Notes: generated by a model not told the origin, from the sequence alone. Counted from the first letter of the stretch, positions 38,061-48,526 are shown. The stretch: 64,000 nucleotides of DNA from Draconibacterium aestuarii (GCA_026671195.1 JAPOHD010000063.1:25517-89516); one strand, 5' to 3'. Translations and numbers: made by a program.

Positions 38061-38603
38061 TTAAAATAAAAACAGCCCGGCCACTCCTGACAAAAACAGC
38101 AACAATATAGGATGAAACTTTTTCGCCCAGACAAGTACACTCTTGCATACCAAAGAGAGAACTATCGCAGGATAATTAACATCTGTAAGGGTTTCGTAAA
38201 AATGGGTTTCTCTGGATACATTAAGTCCGGCATATAGAATCAACGCAACGGTAACAGGTTTTAATCCGTCAAAAACAGCCTCTTTAACATCGCTTCTTTT
38301 AATACTTCGTAAAAAACGGGAAAGTAGCAACATAATCACAATTGAGGGTGCCGCCAGCGATGTGGTTGTTACAATAGCTCCGGGCACACCAGCCACACTT
38401 ACGCCTACATACGAAGCCGTATTCATTGCAATAGCTCCGGGTGTCATTTGCGACAGCGAAAAGAAGTTAAAAAATACCTCTTTTTCCATCCAGGCATGTT
38501 TTTCCAGTTCTTCAATAATCAACGGAATCATTGCCAATCCGCCACCAAAATTGAATAGGCCAATTTTAAAAAATGACACTGATAATTTCCATAAATCATT
38601 CAT
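38061..38603 (-). CDS. chrA: Chromate transporter family protein (half-size, second of pair)
   Basis: This 180-residue protein with about five or six membrane helices begins LWKLSVSFFKIGLFNFGGGLAMIPLI and has the family motif FFNFFSLSQMTPGAIAMNTASYVG. It corresponds to one half of ChrA. Its partner lies 12 bp upstream, and pairs of such half-size proteins are thought to form the working antiporter. Physiological export of chromate is plausible but unproven for this pair. Confidence 0.92.
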   Translation of the reverse strand: MNDLWKLSVSFFKIGLFNFGGGLAMIPLIIEELEKHAWMEKEVFFNFFSLSQMTPGAIAMNTASYVGVSVAGVPGAIVTTTSLAAPSIVIMLLLSRFLRSIKRSDVKEAVFDGLKPVTVALILYAGLNVSRETHFYETLTDVNYPAIVLSLVCKSVLVWAKKFHPILLLFLSGVAGLFLF

Positions 38604-38615
38604 TCTATTTCAATT

Positions 38616-39194
38616 TTATTGATGGCTTGACTTCTTACGAAGAAAATAAGGAATTAGCCACTTCCAGCTTAGACCTATCGCGCCCCCCAACAAAATGGTA
38701 TAAATCGGATGAAAATCGAGCATCAATGCGAACAGTGCACCCAAAAAAATTAGAAATGGGATATGGCCTTTAATGCCTGCTTTAAAGAGCTTGTATACAG
38801 AATGTAATATCATTGCCGCCAAGCATGCTCTAATACCCGTAAACACTTTCACGATATATATATTTGACATACTGCTGTCCAAAAGATAGAAAAGTGCCGT
38901 AACACAAACCAACGAGGGTATAATAATACCAAGCGAAGCAATAACTCCTCCTAATACGCCGTTTCTTTTGTTTCCAATAAATGTAGCCAAATTTATGGCA
39001 ATGGTACCGGGTGTCATTTGCGACAGTGACATAATATCCAGCAGTTCTTCATGATTGAGCCATTTCTTCTTTTCCACTAAATCACGTTCCATTATAGGAA
39101 TCATTGCATAACCGCCGCCAAACATTACTGCCCCTAACTTAATAAAGGTCACTAACATTTCCACATTTTCCTTCGCTTTTGACATAGCCTGCAA
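38616..39194 (-). CDS. chrA: Chromate transporter family protein (half-size, first of pair)
   Basis: This 192-residue membrane protein has FIKLGAVMFGGGYAMIPIMERDLV and LLDIMSLSQMTPGTIAINLATFIGN, the ChrA half motif (FGGGxAMIP, SLSQMTPG). It is co-transcribed with the second half 12 bp downstream. The two halves are clearly related but divergent, as expected for the heterodimeric short-chain CHR type. Confidence 0.92.
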   Translation of the reverse strand: MQAMSKAKENVEMLVTFIKLGAVMFGGGYAMIPIMERDLVEKKKWLNHEELLDIMSLSQMTPGTIAINLATFIGNKRNGVLGGVIASLGIIIPSLVCVTALFYLLDSSMSNIYIVKVFTGIRACLAAMILHSVYKLFKAGIKGHIPFLIFLGALFALMLDFHPIYTILLGGAIGLSWKWLIPYFLRKKSSHQ

Positions 39195-39319
39195 AAATAC
39201 ATTTTTCCATGCTATTTGAAGGTTGAATTAAGAGGCTGTCGGCATCTTTAATAAATATTAAGAAACTTTTACTTGATTTTAGATTTTACTCATCAACGAA
39301 TAATCAGATAAAAACTCAG

Positions 39320-39378
39320 TAGTGTCCGAGTAAAATCTGAAAGATTCCTCGTTGCCAGCTGACGGATTTGGAATGACA
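39320..39378 (+). repeat. Dispersed intergenic repeat / element end
   Basis: TAGTGTCCGAGTAAAA followed by GATTCCTC-N5-CAGCTGACGGAT and GGAATGACA matches the MITE-like element at 52.3 kb (TACTGTCCG ... GATTCCTC-N5-CAGCTGACGGAT-GGAATGACA). Only one end is seen here, in the 262-bp gap upstream of the chromate genes. Confidence 0.6.
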
Positions 39379-39456
39379 GGCCTTAACGGGCGTTCGTGTC
39401 AATGCAGTTACTCACAAAAAGGTAATGCCAGCTCACCTCCTTAAAGACTTTAAAAT

Positions 39457-41895
39457 CTATCTTTCTACCATCAATCTTGGTTGTCCCTTAATACGCTTGC
39501 GTTCTACACGATAATCACGGGTATAAGCTATAACCGACACTCCCTGGTTCATATACCCACCAAACTGGGTAACCTTTTCAAAATGGTAGTTTCCTTGTAC
39601 CTGATCGATATGCAGGTAGGGTAAACAATCGTCAAAATCATTCCCAAAAGCAGTTAATGCGGTCATAAAATACATGGTAACATCATATCCTTGAGCACCA
39701 AAATTGTCGGGTTCGGTATTAAAATTGGTTTTAAATTTTTCGATAAATTTTATAGTGGAAGGATTTGTATATTCAATCCAGTATGGTGCAATATACTTAA
39801 GTTTCAGGTTGTGGTAATGATCAACCTGAATACTGGAAAAATTAGGAAAACGGTTGGAGCCAATCAATGTAATGGAAAAGTCATCTGCCAAATTATTCAC
39901 ATTAGAAATGGCCACACTCAATTCGCCTTCGTTCGATGATGGAATATACACCACATTCTCTTTTGTTTTCGACATAATACGTCGTAATCCAAAAGAGCCT
40001 TCATTTTCAAAATCGTAAATGGTAAAATTCACTCCAAAATTGTCGCTCATAAAACCTGAGTTCACAAATTTCTCGCGAAATAAATCAACCAATTGACCTT
40101 CAGGAGTTCCACTGTAATTTTTTGTTTTAACAACTATAAAGTTGCTGTTATAATATTCTTCGGCCACCATTTCTGCCGTTTGAACTGCGAGATATTCGCG
40201 TGTTGGATTTACCTGGAAATAACTGGAATTACTTTTTGTTATCTCTGACTGCGATGCCAACGGCGATATAATCGGGATTCGGTTTTTAGCCGCTATCTGG
40301 GCAACTTCCCTTTGTACTCTTTCGTATATTGGGCCAATAATTAAATCTGTTGCCAAAAACTCGTTGGTAAACACATACTGCCTGATAGAATCGGCCTTGC
40401 GTTGTGTATCAAATACATTCAAACAAATATTTACGCCAGCCTTTTGTAAAGAATCGATTGCCAGCAAAACGCCCTCGTAAAACTGCACAAAGTTTTCGCT
40501 ACCACCATAAAACTGTTTGAATAGTTCTTTTCGCTCTTCCAGCTCAATCGTAGTATCTTGTGCTATTTCCACTTCTTCTGCAGTAAATAACGACATGGTA
40601 TCGAGTACTAGATCTTCACGGTTTAAGGTATCGTTAATCTCTAAGAACAGTGGCAGAAATAAAACTATATTGTACGTTTTATCCGATAACATCCCTTTCT
40701 GCACGGGCAAACAGGTTGATGGAATTTCAGTTGGCAGTTCCACCTCATAATATTCCTCCACCAATCTGGTAGAGTCGGCTTTATTATTCTGCACAATTTG
40801 TTCGAAAATCTCGTCAGGCTGCTCCGGAATTAAAATTGTTTCGCCGTAAACCAGATTCCGATTTTCCAACACCGGATTATACTTTTGGATTTCCGGAATA
40901 CTAAGATTGTATTTTTTGGAAAGGCCATACAAGGTCTCCCCTTTTTCTACAAGATGTTTCTTGAAAGCCGCCTCGTTTAATGGCTTGGCCACATTTTTTT
41001 CTGTTTCGCTTACCGGAATTCGAATCACTGCTCCAGCCGGAAATCCTGTTTCTAATATTGGATTCAGCGCTTTTAATTCGTTTTCTGAAACCCCATATCT
41101 CCGGGTAATTCCCCACATTGATTCCCCCGATTCAATTATGTGCTCAAAATAACTTACAGCTACTTCTTTTGCCACCGGAACAGGTTTTGTTTCAGCAACA
41201 ACTTCATTCTTCAGCGGAATATAAATGGTCATTCCCGCCTTTAGATTTCTGGCTTTCGGGTTTATCGTTAGTATTTCGTGCTCACTAACTTTGTATTTTT
41301 TTGACAGGCCATATAAAGTCTCGCCCGACACCACAACGTGTTTTATGGTTTCAGGCGCTTCCAACAATTGCTTTTCTGTTTTTTCAATAGCAACAGGCTG
41401 CTTCACTTCATTCCAGAATGGAATTTTAACTTTTACACCTTTTTTATATTTCCGAACTCCCGTATTGTATGCATATAATTCTTCAACAGTAATACCGTAT
41501 TGTTTGGCAATAAAATATGGGGTTTCGTTTCTCGATTTTATTTTATGAGTAGTAAAACCATCGGGACTTCCTTTCTGTAAGACCTGACTTTCAGAAATAT
41601 TCACTCCTTCAACATAAGGTATCTTCAATATATCACCAATACTTAATCCGTTTACAACTTTCGGATTGTGCACTTTTAACACAGCCTGATCGACTTTATA
41701 CTTTTTTGAAATTGAATAGACAGTCTCGCCGGTTCGTACTTGATGAGAGATATATTTTTCGCCTTTGATGACAACAATTTCATCTTTATGTAATTCTTGT
41801 GCTGTTACTTTTACAGTAAAAACAACCAAAAAGGAGAAAGCAACTGTAGCCAGAAAAATTCTCATTAAAATATCAGTTTTTAAAATTCCGGTCAA
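39457..41895 (-). CDS. LysM-repeat protein with periplasmic-binding (PBP1-type) domain
   Basis: This 812-residue secreted protein has a signal peptide (VKVTAQ). Five LysM modules (about 50-95, 115-160, 185-230, 248-295, 312-358) each show the GETxYxxSKKY..S..EI...NP pattern, and a type-1 periplasmic-binding fold follows from about 405 (YNIVLFLPLFLEIND...LIIGPIYERVQREVAQIAAKNRIPIISPLAS). LysM binds peptidoglycan; the second domain resembles the LpoA/amino-acid-binding fold, so a cell-wall synthesis regulator role is possible. This pairing is common in Bacteroidota. Confidence 0.88.
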   Translation of the reverse strand: MTGILKTDILMRIFLATVAFSFLVVFTVKVTAQELHKDEIVVIKGEKYISHQVRTGETVYSISKKYKVDQAVLKVHNPKVVNGLSIGDILKIPYVEGVNISESQVLQKGSPDGFTTHKIKSRNETPYFIAKQYGITVEELYAYNTGVRKYKKGVKVKIPFWNEVKQPVAIEKTEKQLLEAPETIKHVVVSGETLYGLSKKYKVSEHEILTINPKARNLKAGMTIYIPLKNEVVAETKPVPVAKEVAVSYFEHIIESGESMWGITRRYGVSENELKALNPILETGFPAGAVIRIPVSETEKNVAKPLNEAAFKKHLVEKGETLYGLSKKYNLSIPEIQKYNPVLENRNLVYGETILIPEQPDEIFEQIVQNNKADSTRLVEEYYEVELPTEIPSTCLPVQKGMLSDKTYNIVLFLPLFLEINDTLNREDLVLDTMSLFTAEEVEIAQDTTIELEERKELFKQFYGGSENFVQFYEGVLLAIDSLQKAGVNICLNVFDTQRKADSIRQYVFTNEFLATDLIIGPIYERVQREVAQIAAKNRIPIISPLASQSEITKSNSSYFQVNPTREYLAVQTAEMVAEEYYNSNFIVVKTKNYSGTPEGQLVDLFREKFVNSGFMSDNFGVNFTIYDFENEGSFGLRRIMSKTKENVVYIPSSNEGELSVAISNVNNLADDFSITLIGSNRFPNFSSIQVDHYHNLKLKYIAPYWIEYTNPSTIKFIEKFKTNFNTEPDNFGAQGYDVTMYFMTALTAFGNDFDDCLPYLHIDQVQGNYHFEKVTQFGGYMNQGVSVIAYTRDYRVERKRIKGQPRLMVER

Positions 41896-42048
41896 ATTTA
41901 GTAATTATAGAGCAACACCTGAGTGAAAACGGCCGGAAACGAAATAAATTTCATCGATTTAATCTATAAAGTATGGAATTGCATTGCTATCTTGTTAACA
42001 AGTGTCTTATTTTCATAAAGATTTAATCAAGTATTTAGCCGATATTTT

Positions 42049-42056
42049 TACTTTTG
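42049..42056 (+). promoter_or_regulatory. -7 element of guaA
   Basis: TACTTTTG matches TAnnTTTG and lies 26 bp before ATG 42083. It falls inside the N-terminal extension that a GTG start at 42002 would give, which argues for the shorter protein. Confidence 0.5.
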
Positions 42057-42082
42057 TGGTTCATTATTTAAAGTTAAATTTC

Positions 42083-43612
42083 ATGCAGGAAAAGATTTTA
42101 ATTCTTGATTTTGGTTCTCAATACACGCAGTTAATTGGTCGAAAAATTCGTGAGTTGAATGTGTATTGCGAAATCCATCCATTCAATCATTATCCCGAAA
42201 TTGATGAGTCGGTGAAAGGCGTCGTTTTGTCGGGAAGCCCGTATTCGGTTCGAGATAAAGATGCCCCGCGACCAGACTTGTCAGAAATAAAGGGATTGCT
42301 TCCTGTACTTGGAGTTTGTTATGGAGCACAGTATTTGGCCCATTTCTATGGTGGCGAAGTTGCCCCGTCGAATACCCGCGAATATGGCCGGGCAAAATTG
42401 GGGTTTATCGACCACGACGATATTCTTTTTAAGGACATTAGTCTGCATTCACAGGTGTGGATGTCGCATGGTGATACCATTGTTACACTACCAAAAAACT
42501 ATAAAGTAATTGCATCAACCGAAGATGTAGACTTCGCGGCATTTAAGGTTGACGATGAAAAAACCTGGGCTATCCAGTTTCATCCCGAAGTGTATCATAC
42601 CACAGAAGGAAAGCAGTTATTGGAAAATTTTGTTTCTACTATTTGCGACTGCAAACAAAACTGGACTCCGGATTCGTTTGTAGAAAGCACAGTTAACGGG
42701 CTAAAAGCACAGTTAGGTAACGATAAAGTGGTACTTGGACTTTCGGGAGGAGTAGATTCTTCAGTGGCAGGAGTACTTTTAAACAGAGCCATTGGAAAAA
42801 ACCTTACTTGTATTTTTGTCGATAATGGTCTTCTTCGTAAAAACGAATTTGAAGATGTTTTGCATTCATACAAAGACATGGGATTGAATGTAATTGGTGT
42901 AGATGCCCGAAAAAAATTCTGGGACGATTTGGCAGGAGTTACTGATCCGGAACAAAAACGTAAAATTATTGGTCGTAACTTCATCGAAGTTTTTGATGAA
43001 GAAGCACACAAAATACAAGATGTTAAGTGGTTGGCACAAGGTACCATTTACCCCGATGTTATTGAATCGGTTTCGGTAAACGGTCCATCAGCCACCATTA
43101 AATCGCACCACAATGTTGGAGGTCTTCCCGAAAAAATGAATTTGAAAGTTGTTGAGCCACTGAAATTACTTTTCAAAGACGAAGTGCGCAGAGTGGGAAA
43201 AGCAATGAATATTAAACAAGAGTTGTTGGGGCGTCACCCGTTTCCGGGACCAGGTTTGGGAATCCGTATCTTAGGAGATGTTACTCCTGAAAAGGTAAAC
43301 ATGTTACAGGAAGCTGATGCCATTTTCATTAATGGATTAAAAAAATGGGGTTTATACGACGACGTTTGGCAAGCCGGTGTAATGTTGCTACCGGTACAAT
43401 CGGTTGGAGTAATGGGCGACGAACGTACCTATGAAAATACGGTTGCCTTACGGGCTGTTGCTTCTACCGATGGTATGACAGCTGACTGGGTACATCTGCC
43501 CTACGATTTTCTTGCAAAAATGTCGAACGAAATAATAAACAAAGTGAGGGGTATTAACCGCGTGGTTTACGACATTAGCTCGAAGCCACCTGCAACAATT
43601 GAATGGGAATAA
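42083..43612 (+). CDS. guaA: GMP synthase (glutamine-hydrolysing)
   Basis: From ATG 42083 the protein has 509 residues, the normal GuaA length. The class I amidotransferase domain starts [16 protein letters not shown], with nucleophile Cys79 in GVCYGAQ and His/Glu in QFHPEV. The ATP pyrophosphatase P-loop LSGGVDSSV follows, and the C-terminal dimerisation domain has [11 protein letters not shown] and ends PATIEWE. It converts XMP to GMP. A longer start at GTG 42002 would add 27 non-conserved residues. Confidence 0.97.
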   Translation: MQEKILILDFGSQYTQLIGRKIRELNVYCEIHPFNHYPEIDESVKGVVLSGSPYSVRDKDAPRPDLSEIKGLLPVLGVCYGAQYLAHFYGGEVAPSNTREYGRAKLGFIDHDDILFKDISLHSQVWMSHGDTIVTLPKNYKVIASTEDVDFAAFKVDDEKTWAIQFHPEVYHTTEGKQLLENFVSTICDCKQNWTPDSFVESTVNGLKAQLGNDKVVLGLSGGVDSSVAGVLLNRAIGKNLTCIFVDNGLLRKNEFEDVLHSYKDMGLNVIGVDARKKFWDDLAGVTDPEQKRKIIGRNFIEVFDEEAHKIQDVKWLAQGTIYPDVIESVSVNGPSATIKSHHNVGGLPEKMNLKVVEPLKLLFKDEVRRVGKAMNIKQELLGRHPFPGPGLGIRILGDVTPEKVNMLQEADAIFINGLKKWGLYDDVWQAGVMLLPVQSVGVMGDERTYENTVALRAVASTDGMTADWVHLPYDFLAKMSNEIINKVRGINRVVYDISSKPPATIEWE

Positions 43613-43690
43613 TTGTTAAGAGTTTGGACAGATGAGTGACAAATAACCTTTTCAATTTATTTTGCCGATTTAATAATAAAGATTAAAGCA

Positions 43691-45331
43691 ATGATCATGC
43701 ATAAATTAGTAGTTAAAAAGTTTCGAGATATTGGTATATGCCTCTTTGTGGCTATACTTCTAATAAATCCTGTAAAATTTGCAGCGGCGCAGGAAAAAGA
43801 AGACGTTCAAAAAAACCAACTTAAATTTGCACGACTTTTACGCTTGGTCGATAGTTATTATGTTGATTCGGCTAATGTTGACCAGTTAACAGAAAAAGCC
43901 ATAGTAAATGTTTTAACAGAACTGGATCCCCATTCTACGTACATTTCGAAAGAAGAGGTCGATAAAATGAATGAACCCTTAAAAGGGAACTTTGAGGGGA
44001 TTGGTATTTCTTTTAATATTTTTCACGATACATTGCTGGTTAACACAACCATTTCCGGAGGTCCTTCTGAAAAAGTTGGATTAAGAGCCGGAGATCGAAT
44101 AATAGAAGTTGACGGGAAAAACATTGCTGGAATCGGGCTAAAGAATTCTGACGTTTTCGACATGTTGCGCGGGGATAAAGGAACACGGGTTGACTTAAAG
44201 GTTAAAAGAAAATCGGAGCATGAATTACTGGATTTTACGATTATCAGGGATAAAATTCCAATTTTCAGTCTGGATGCATCATACATGTTGGATGAAAGTA
44301 CCGGTTATATTAAACTGAACAAATTCTCGGCAACAACAACCGATGAATTCATTACTGCAATGAACGGGTTAAAAAAAGACGGCATTAAAAATCTGGTTTT
44401 GGATCTCCGTGGTAACGGAGGTGGTTATTTAAAAACAGCCATCGAAATAGCTGACCAATTTTTGGAGGACAAAAAATTAGTAGTTTATACTGATGGGATG
44501 AATGATCCTAAACGAGAATATAAAGCCAGTGGGAAAGGTACTTTTGAAAAAGGGAAACTTGTGGTTTTGGTTGATGAAGGCTCTGCCTCGGCCAGTGAAA
44601 TTGTTTCAGGCGCCATTCAGGATTGGGATCGGGGAATTGTTATTGGTCGTCGATCATTTGGGAAAGGCCTGGTTCAAAAACCTTTCTTCTTAACCGATGG
44701 ATCAATGGTTCGTTTAACAACTGCACACTATTATACACCCAGTGGTCGCTGCATTCAGAAACCTTATGATGAAGGAGTTACGGAATACAGAAAAGAGCAG
44801 TACGACCGATTGGCAAATGGTGAAATGTTTAATGCAGACAGCATTCATTTTGATGAATCACAAAAACACAAAACCCTTGTAAACGGGCGTTTTGTATATG
44901 GTGGAGGTGGCGTAATGCCCGACATTTTTATTCCAATGGATACTTCACACCACTACCAGTACGTGAACAGCCTGCGAAGAAAACAGGTTACATACAACTT
45001 TATATTAGATTATGTAGATCAAAACCGGGATAAAATAAAAAGAAAGTTCCGTGACTTTGATGAATACAATTCAAAATTTGAAATAACTGAAGAAGATATA
45101 GATACAATTGTAGCCAAAGGTGAAAAAGAAGGAATTAAAAAGAATGAAGAAAGTCTGGCCTATACTATTGATAATTTAAAACGTGAAATTAAAGCTTTAA
45201 TTGCACGCGATATATACTCCAGAAACGATTTCTATAGGGTGTATTACTCTGATGACGAAGCCATTTTAAAAGCGCTTGAAGTCATTCAAAACCAAAAAGA
45301 ATACGACGATTTATTGGTTACTGCTGAATAG
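43691..45331 (+). CDS. S41 C-terminal processing protease (CtpA/Prc-like)
   Basis: The 546-residue periplasmic protease has a signal or anchor segment (about 17-35) and a PDZ domain (GNFEGIGISFNIFHDTLLV...GLRAGDRIIEVDGKNI). The S41 catalytic core has Ser in DEGSASASEIV and Lys in GRRSFGKGLVQ. A helical C-terminal extension follows. It trims or degrades envelope proteins. pnuC starts six bases after its stop, so the two are co-transcribed, though no functional link is obvious. Confidence 0.94.
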   Translation: MIMHKLVVKKFRDIGICLFVAILLINPVKFAAAQEKEDVQKNQLKFARLLRLVDSYYVDSANVDQLTEKAIVNVLTELDPHSTYISKEEVDKMNEPLKGNFEGIGISFNIFHDTLLVNTTISGGPSEKVGLRAGDRIIEVDGKNIAGIGLKNSDVFDMLRGDKGTRVDLKVKRKSEHELLDFTIIRDKIPIFSLDASYMLDESTGYIKLNKFSATTTDEFITAMNGLKKDGIKNLVLDLRGNGGGYLKTAIEIADQFLEDKKLVVYTDGMNDPKREYKASGKGTFEKGKLVVLVDEGSASASEIVSGAIQDWDRGIVIGRRSFGKGLVQKPFFLTDGSMVRLTTAHYYTPSGRCIQKPYDEGVTEYRKEQYDRLANGEMFNADSIHFDESQKHKTLVNGRFVYGGGGVMPDIFIPMDTSHHYQYVNSLRRKQVTYNFILDYVDQNRDKIKRKFRDFDEYNSKFEITEEDIDTIVAKGEKEGIKKNEESLAYTIDNLKREIKALIARDIYSRNDFYRVYYSDDEAILKALEVIQNQKEYDDLLVTAE

Positions 45332-45337
45332 TAAATT

Positions 45338-45967
45338 ATGACAGATTTAATTCTGGAATGGCTCTTAAGTAATAATATTGAATTGCTGGGAGCCATTCTT
45401 GGTATATTATATATTATATTTTCCATTAGGCAAAATATTTTAACCTGGCCTACTGGCCTGTTGACTTCGGCTTTATATGTTGCCGTATTTTTTAAGTCAA
45501 AGTTATATGCCGATATGGGTCTGCAGGTATACTATGTTGCTATTAGTTTATACGGATGGTACTTTTGGATAAAAGGTAATAAGCCGCAGAACAGTCAGAA
45601 AGTTCCGGTAAAAAAAACATCAAAGGTACTTTGGGCAAAACTCAGCCTAACATCATTAGTTTTATATGTGATTATACTATATGTCTTATTAAATTGGACC
45701 AACTCAGATGTACCTCACATGGACGCGATGACCACAGCCTTAAGTATTGTGGCAACATGGATGTTGGCACGAAAATACATTGAACACTGGCTTTTCTGGA
45801 TTTTTATCGATGCCTTCTCTGCCGGATTGTACGTTTATAAAGGATTGTGGCCGACAGTAATTTTATTTACGGTATACACGGTTATGGCTGCTCTGGGCTA
45901 TACGGAATGGCAAAAGGACTTAAAATCAAATGAGCCGAAAAAAAATAATGTTAGTGATTGGGACTGA
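45338..45967 (+). CDS. pnuC: Nicotinamide riboside transporter PnuC
   Basis: This 209-residue membrane protein has about seven helices and the PnuC motifs NILTWPTGLLTSALYVAVFF, YADMGLQVYYVAISLYGWYFW and a C-terminal KYIEHWLFWIFIDAFSAGLY...YTEWQK. It takes up NAD precursors or a related vitamin. No thiamine or NAD riboswitch is visible because the gene follows the S41 protease by six bases. No NadR-like kinase is adjacent. Confidence 0.93.
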   Translation: MTDLILEWLLSNNIELLGAILGILYIIFSIRQNILTWPTGLLTSALYVAVFFKSKLYADMGLQVYYVAISLYGWYFWIKGNKPQNSQKVPVKKTSKVLWAKLSLTSLVLYVIILYVLLNWTNSDVPHMDAMTTALSIVATWMLARKYIEHWLFWIFIDAFSAGLYVYKGLWPTVILFTVYTVMAALGYTEWQKDLKSNEPKKNNVSDWD

Positions 45968-46414
45968 ATTGATGATTCCATTTTTAAAAAAAAACTCATT
46001 AAATCCATTCAGAAGTTTCAAATGTGCCAAAATTCGTATAGGAGTTTATTGAAACCAGTAGGCAACTGCAACTAGAAGATGTAGTTGAGTTTGTCAAACA
46101 TCAGATTCTGAAATTCATTGGCTAATTAATTTAGAATCATCTTTGTTACTATGCTCAATATTTAACTTAATATAGTCGAATGATAGAACCAGGTCGTTTC
46201 CTAAGAAATTAAGCAGTTTGCATTACAAACTCAAAATACAAAACATATCAGTTTTCACCGGATCGCAAAGAAAAGAGTTTATAAGTACGAACTGACAACC
46301 AATAAAACGAAGGAAGAATTAAAAAGATATTTCAGTTTATTGAAGAAGAACGTTAAATTTCTCAACAAGATAAGAATTCAAACGTTTTACTGTAAATTGT
46401 AAACCGAATCTAAT
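45968..46414. other. Intergenic region with coding-like fragments but no intact gene
   Basis: About 470 bp separate pnuC from the serine acetyltransferase. Two short stretches read like protein but lack starts: about 46036-46125 (EFIETSRQLQLEDVVEFVK) and about 46258-46400 (ELTTNKTKEELKRYFSLLK). They may be remains of a decayed gene or mobile element. I recognise no family. Confidence 0.3.
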
Positions 46415-46422
46415 TAGTTTTG
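46415..46422 (+). promoter_or_regulatory. -7 element upstream of the serine acetyltransferase
   Basis: TAGTTTTG matches TAnnTTTG and ends 17 bp before the ATG. The -33 region is weak. Confidence 0.45.
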
Positions 46423-46439
46423 TAAAACATATCTGAAAA

Positions 46440-47366
46440 ATGACAACAAAAGAGTTTGACGCTAAAATAAACAATACGATTCTTAAGCTAAGTGAGCCCG
46501 AATCGTACAAACAACTTTGCCACGAGCATCATCAAGGTGAACCATTGCCATCAATAAAAAATTTAACAAAAGTTATTGACTTGGTTCGTGAGATTCTGTT
46601 TCCGGGCTACTTCGGAACCACCACATTAAGAACAGGTACTACCCAACATTACATGGGTGTTTATATCGATGAGTTATTTGAACTTCTTAGCGGAGAAATA
46701 CTTGCCGGTATGTGTTTCGAATGCAACGATGACAGCGATAACAAAGTTTCAATCCATAATGAACGAGCTAAAAAGATTGCTGTCGATTTCATTGAATTTC
46801 TTCCTGAAATAAGAAGAATGTTGGGAACGGATGTAGAAGCAACTTTTTTAAACGACCCTGCAGCCAGAAATTTTGGAGAAGTAATTTTTAGTTATCCAGG
46901 CATTAGGGCAATTATGAATTATCGCGTGGCACATAAACTATTGCAACTTGAAGTTCCTCTCATTCCCCGTTTTATTTCTGAAATGGCACACAGCGAAACC
47001 GGAATCGATATCCACCCCCGGGCTCAAATTGGCGAAAAATTCACCATCGACCATGGTACTGGTGTCGTTATTGGTTCAACAGCTATATTGGGAAATAATG
47101 TAAAAATTTACCAGGGAGTTACGCTTGGAGCCAAAAGTTTCCCTTTAGATGAAGAAGGAAATCCTATTAAAGGAATTCCAAGACACCCCATTCTTGAAGA
47201 TGATGTGGTTATTTATGCAGGTGCAACCATTCTGGGAAGGGTTACTATAGGAAAAGGTTCTGTAATTGGTGGGAATGTTTGGGTTACCAATAGTCTACCT
47301 CCAAACTCAAGAGTTGTTCAAAAACGTCCAAAAGATATTCCGTTTACTGATGGTGCCGGAATTTAA
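46440..47366 (+). CDS. cysE: Serine O-acetyltransferase
   Basis: This 308-residue enzyme has an N-terminal helical domain and a C-terminal left-handed beta-helix of hexapeptide repeats (ETGIDIHPRAQIGEKFTIDHGTGVVIGSTAILGNNVKIYQGVTLGA), with the catalytic His in IDHGTG. It makes O-acetylserine for cysteine synthesis. The N-terminal domain is longer than in E. coli CysE and resembles the EpsC/SrpH-like type. It is followed at 18 bp by an RNA methyltransferase gene. Confidence 0.92.
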   Translation: MTTKEFDAKINNTILKLSEPESYKQLCHEHHQGEPLPSIKNLTKVIDLVREILFPGYFGTTTLRTGTTQHYMGVYIDELFELLSGEILAGMCFECNDDSDNKVSIHNERAKKIAVDFIEFLPEIRRMLGTDVEATFLNDPAARNFGEVIFSYPGIRAIMNYRVAHKLLQLEVPLIPRFISEMAHSETGIDIHPRAQIGEKFTIDHGTGVVIGSTAILGNNVKIYQGVTLGAKSFPLDEEGNPIKGIPRHPILEDDVVIYAGATILGRVTIGKGSVIGGNVWVTNSLPPNSRVVQKRPKDIPFTDGAGI

Positions 47367-47384
47367 TATATTAAATTATTTGAT

Positions 47385-48524
47385 TTGAAAAATTATAAAT
47401 TAATTGCAAAAACATTTTCGGGTTTGGAAGATGTACTTGCCAAAGAAGTAAAAAAAATTGGTGGACAAAATGTACATCGTAGCAATCGTGCTGTATTTTA
47501 TGAAGGAGACCTGGAAGTAATTTACAAATCGAACTACCATTTGCGCACCGCTTTGCGCATTTTAAAAGAAATTGAACATTTCCAATTTAAAGACGTCGAT
47601 CAGTTTTACTTAAAATGTAAAAGTATTAAATGGAAGAACTATTTTGACGTTGAACAAAACTTCGTAATCAATAGTGTGGTTGTTAATTCACGGGATTTTC
47701 GAAATTCAATGTTTGCATCACTAAAAGTAAAAGATGCCATTGCTGATTATTTTCGTGAAAATTTTGGGAAACGCCCAAACGTTGATACCGAAAATCCGGA
47801 TATCATTATTAATGTTCACATTTTTCAGAATAATTGCACTCTCTCTATCGATTCAACCGGGGAGTCGCTTCACAAACGTGGTTACCGGGTAAAACAAGGC
47901 GAAGCTCCATTAAACGAAGTGTTGGCTGCCGGAATGATTATGCTTGCAGGATGGTATGGAAATTCTGATTTTATGGATCCCATGTGCGGATCGGGTACCT
48001 TACCAATTGAAGCTGCTATGATTGCACAAAACATGCCTCCTGCAAAATTCCGTAAAGAATTTGCGTTTCAACTCTGGAACGATTACGACCAATTACTATG
48101 GGATAAAATTACCGAGCCTGTTGAAAAAAGAGAATTCCGACATACCATTTATGCCTCCGATATTTCAGGGAGTAATTTATTAAATGCTCAAACCAATGCA
48201 CGAAGGGCACTGGTATTTAATAAAATTAAATTCCAAAAATCGGATTTTAACGATTTGGAAATTAATCTAAAAAATGCAACCATAATAACCAACCCACCTT
48301 ATGGTGAACGGTTAAGGGAAGAAAATCTGAATGGATTATATGAAATGATTGGTGAACGTTTTAAACATCAATATGCAGGCAATTCAGCCTGGATATTAAC
48401 ATCTTCAATGGAAAGCTTAAAATATGTTGGATTAAAACCTGCAATCAAGATTGATCTGTTTAACGGGGCTTTAAAATGTAAATTCAATAAATACGAACTT
48501 TTTAGCGGAAAACGAGGGGAATAA
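47385..48524 (+). CDS. rlmL: RlmL-type 23S rRNA guanine-N2 methyltransferase (THUMP domain)
   Basis: The 379-residue protein starts at TTG, 18 bp after cysE. It has an N-terminal THUMP/ferredoxin-like region (GLEDVLAKEVKKIGG to about 160) and a Rossmann methyltransferase domain with MDPMCGSGTLPIEAAMIA (SAM site) and ITNPPYGERL (N2-guanine catalytic motif). It matches the N-terminal RlmL half; the RlmK half is absent, as in most non-enterobacteria. Exact site specificity is inferred. Confidence 0.9.
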   Translation: MKNYKLIAKTFSGLEDVLAKEVKKIGGQNVHRSNRAVFYEGDLEVIYKSNYHLRTALRILKEIEHFQFKDVDQFYLKCKSIKWKNYFDVEQNFVINSVVVNSRDFRNSMFASLKVKDAIADYFRENFGKRPNVDTENPDIIINVHIFQNNCTLSIDSTGESLHKRGYRVKQGEAPLNEVLAAGMIMLAGWYGNSDFMDPMCGSGTLPIEAAMIAQNMPPAKFRKEFAFQLWNDYDQLLWDKITEPVEKREFRHTIYASDISGSNLLNAQTNARRALVFNKIKFQKSDFNDLEINLKNATIITNPPYGERLREENLNGLYEMIGERFKHQYAGNSAWILTSSMESLKYVGLKPAIKIDLFNGALKCKFNKYELFSGKRGE

Positions 48525-48526
48525 TA

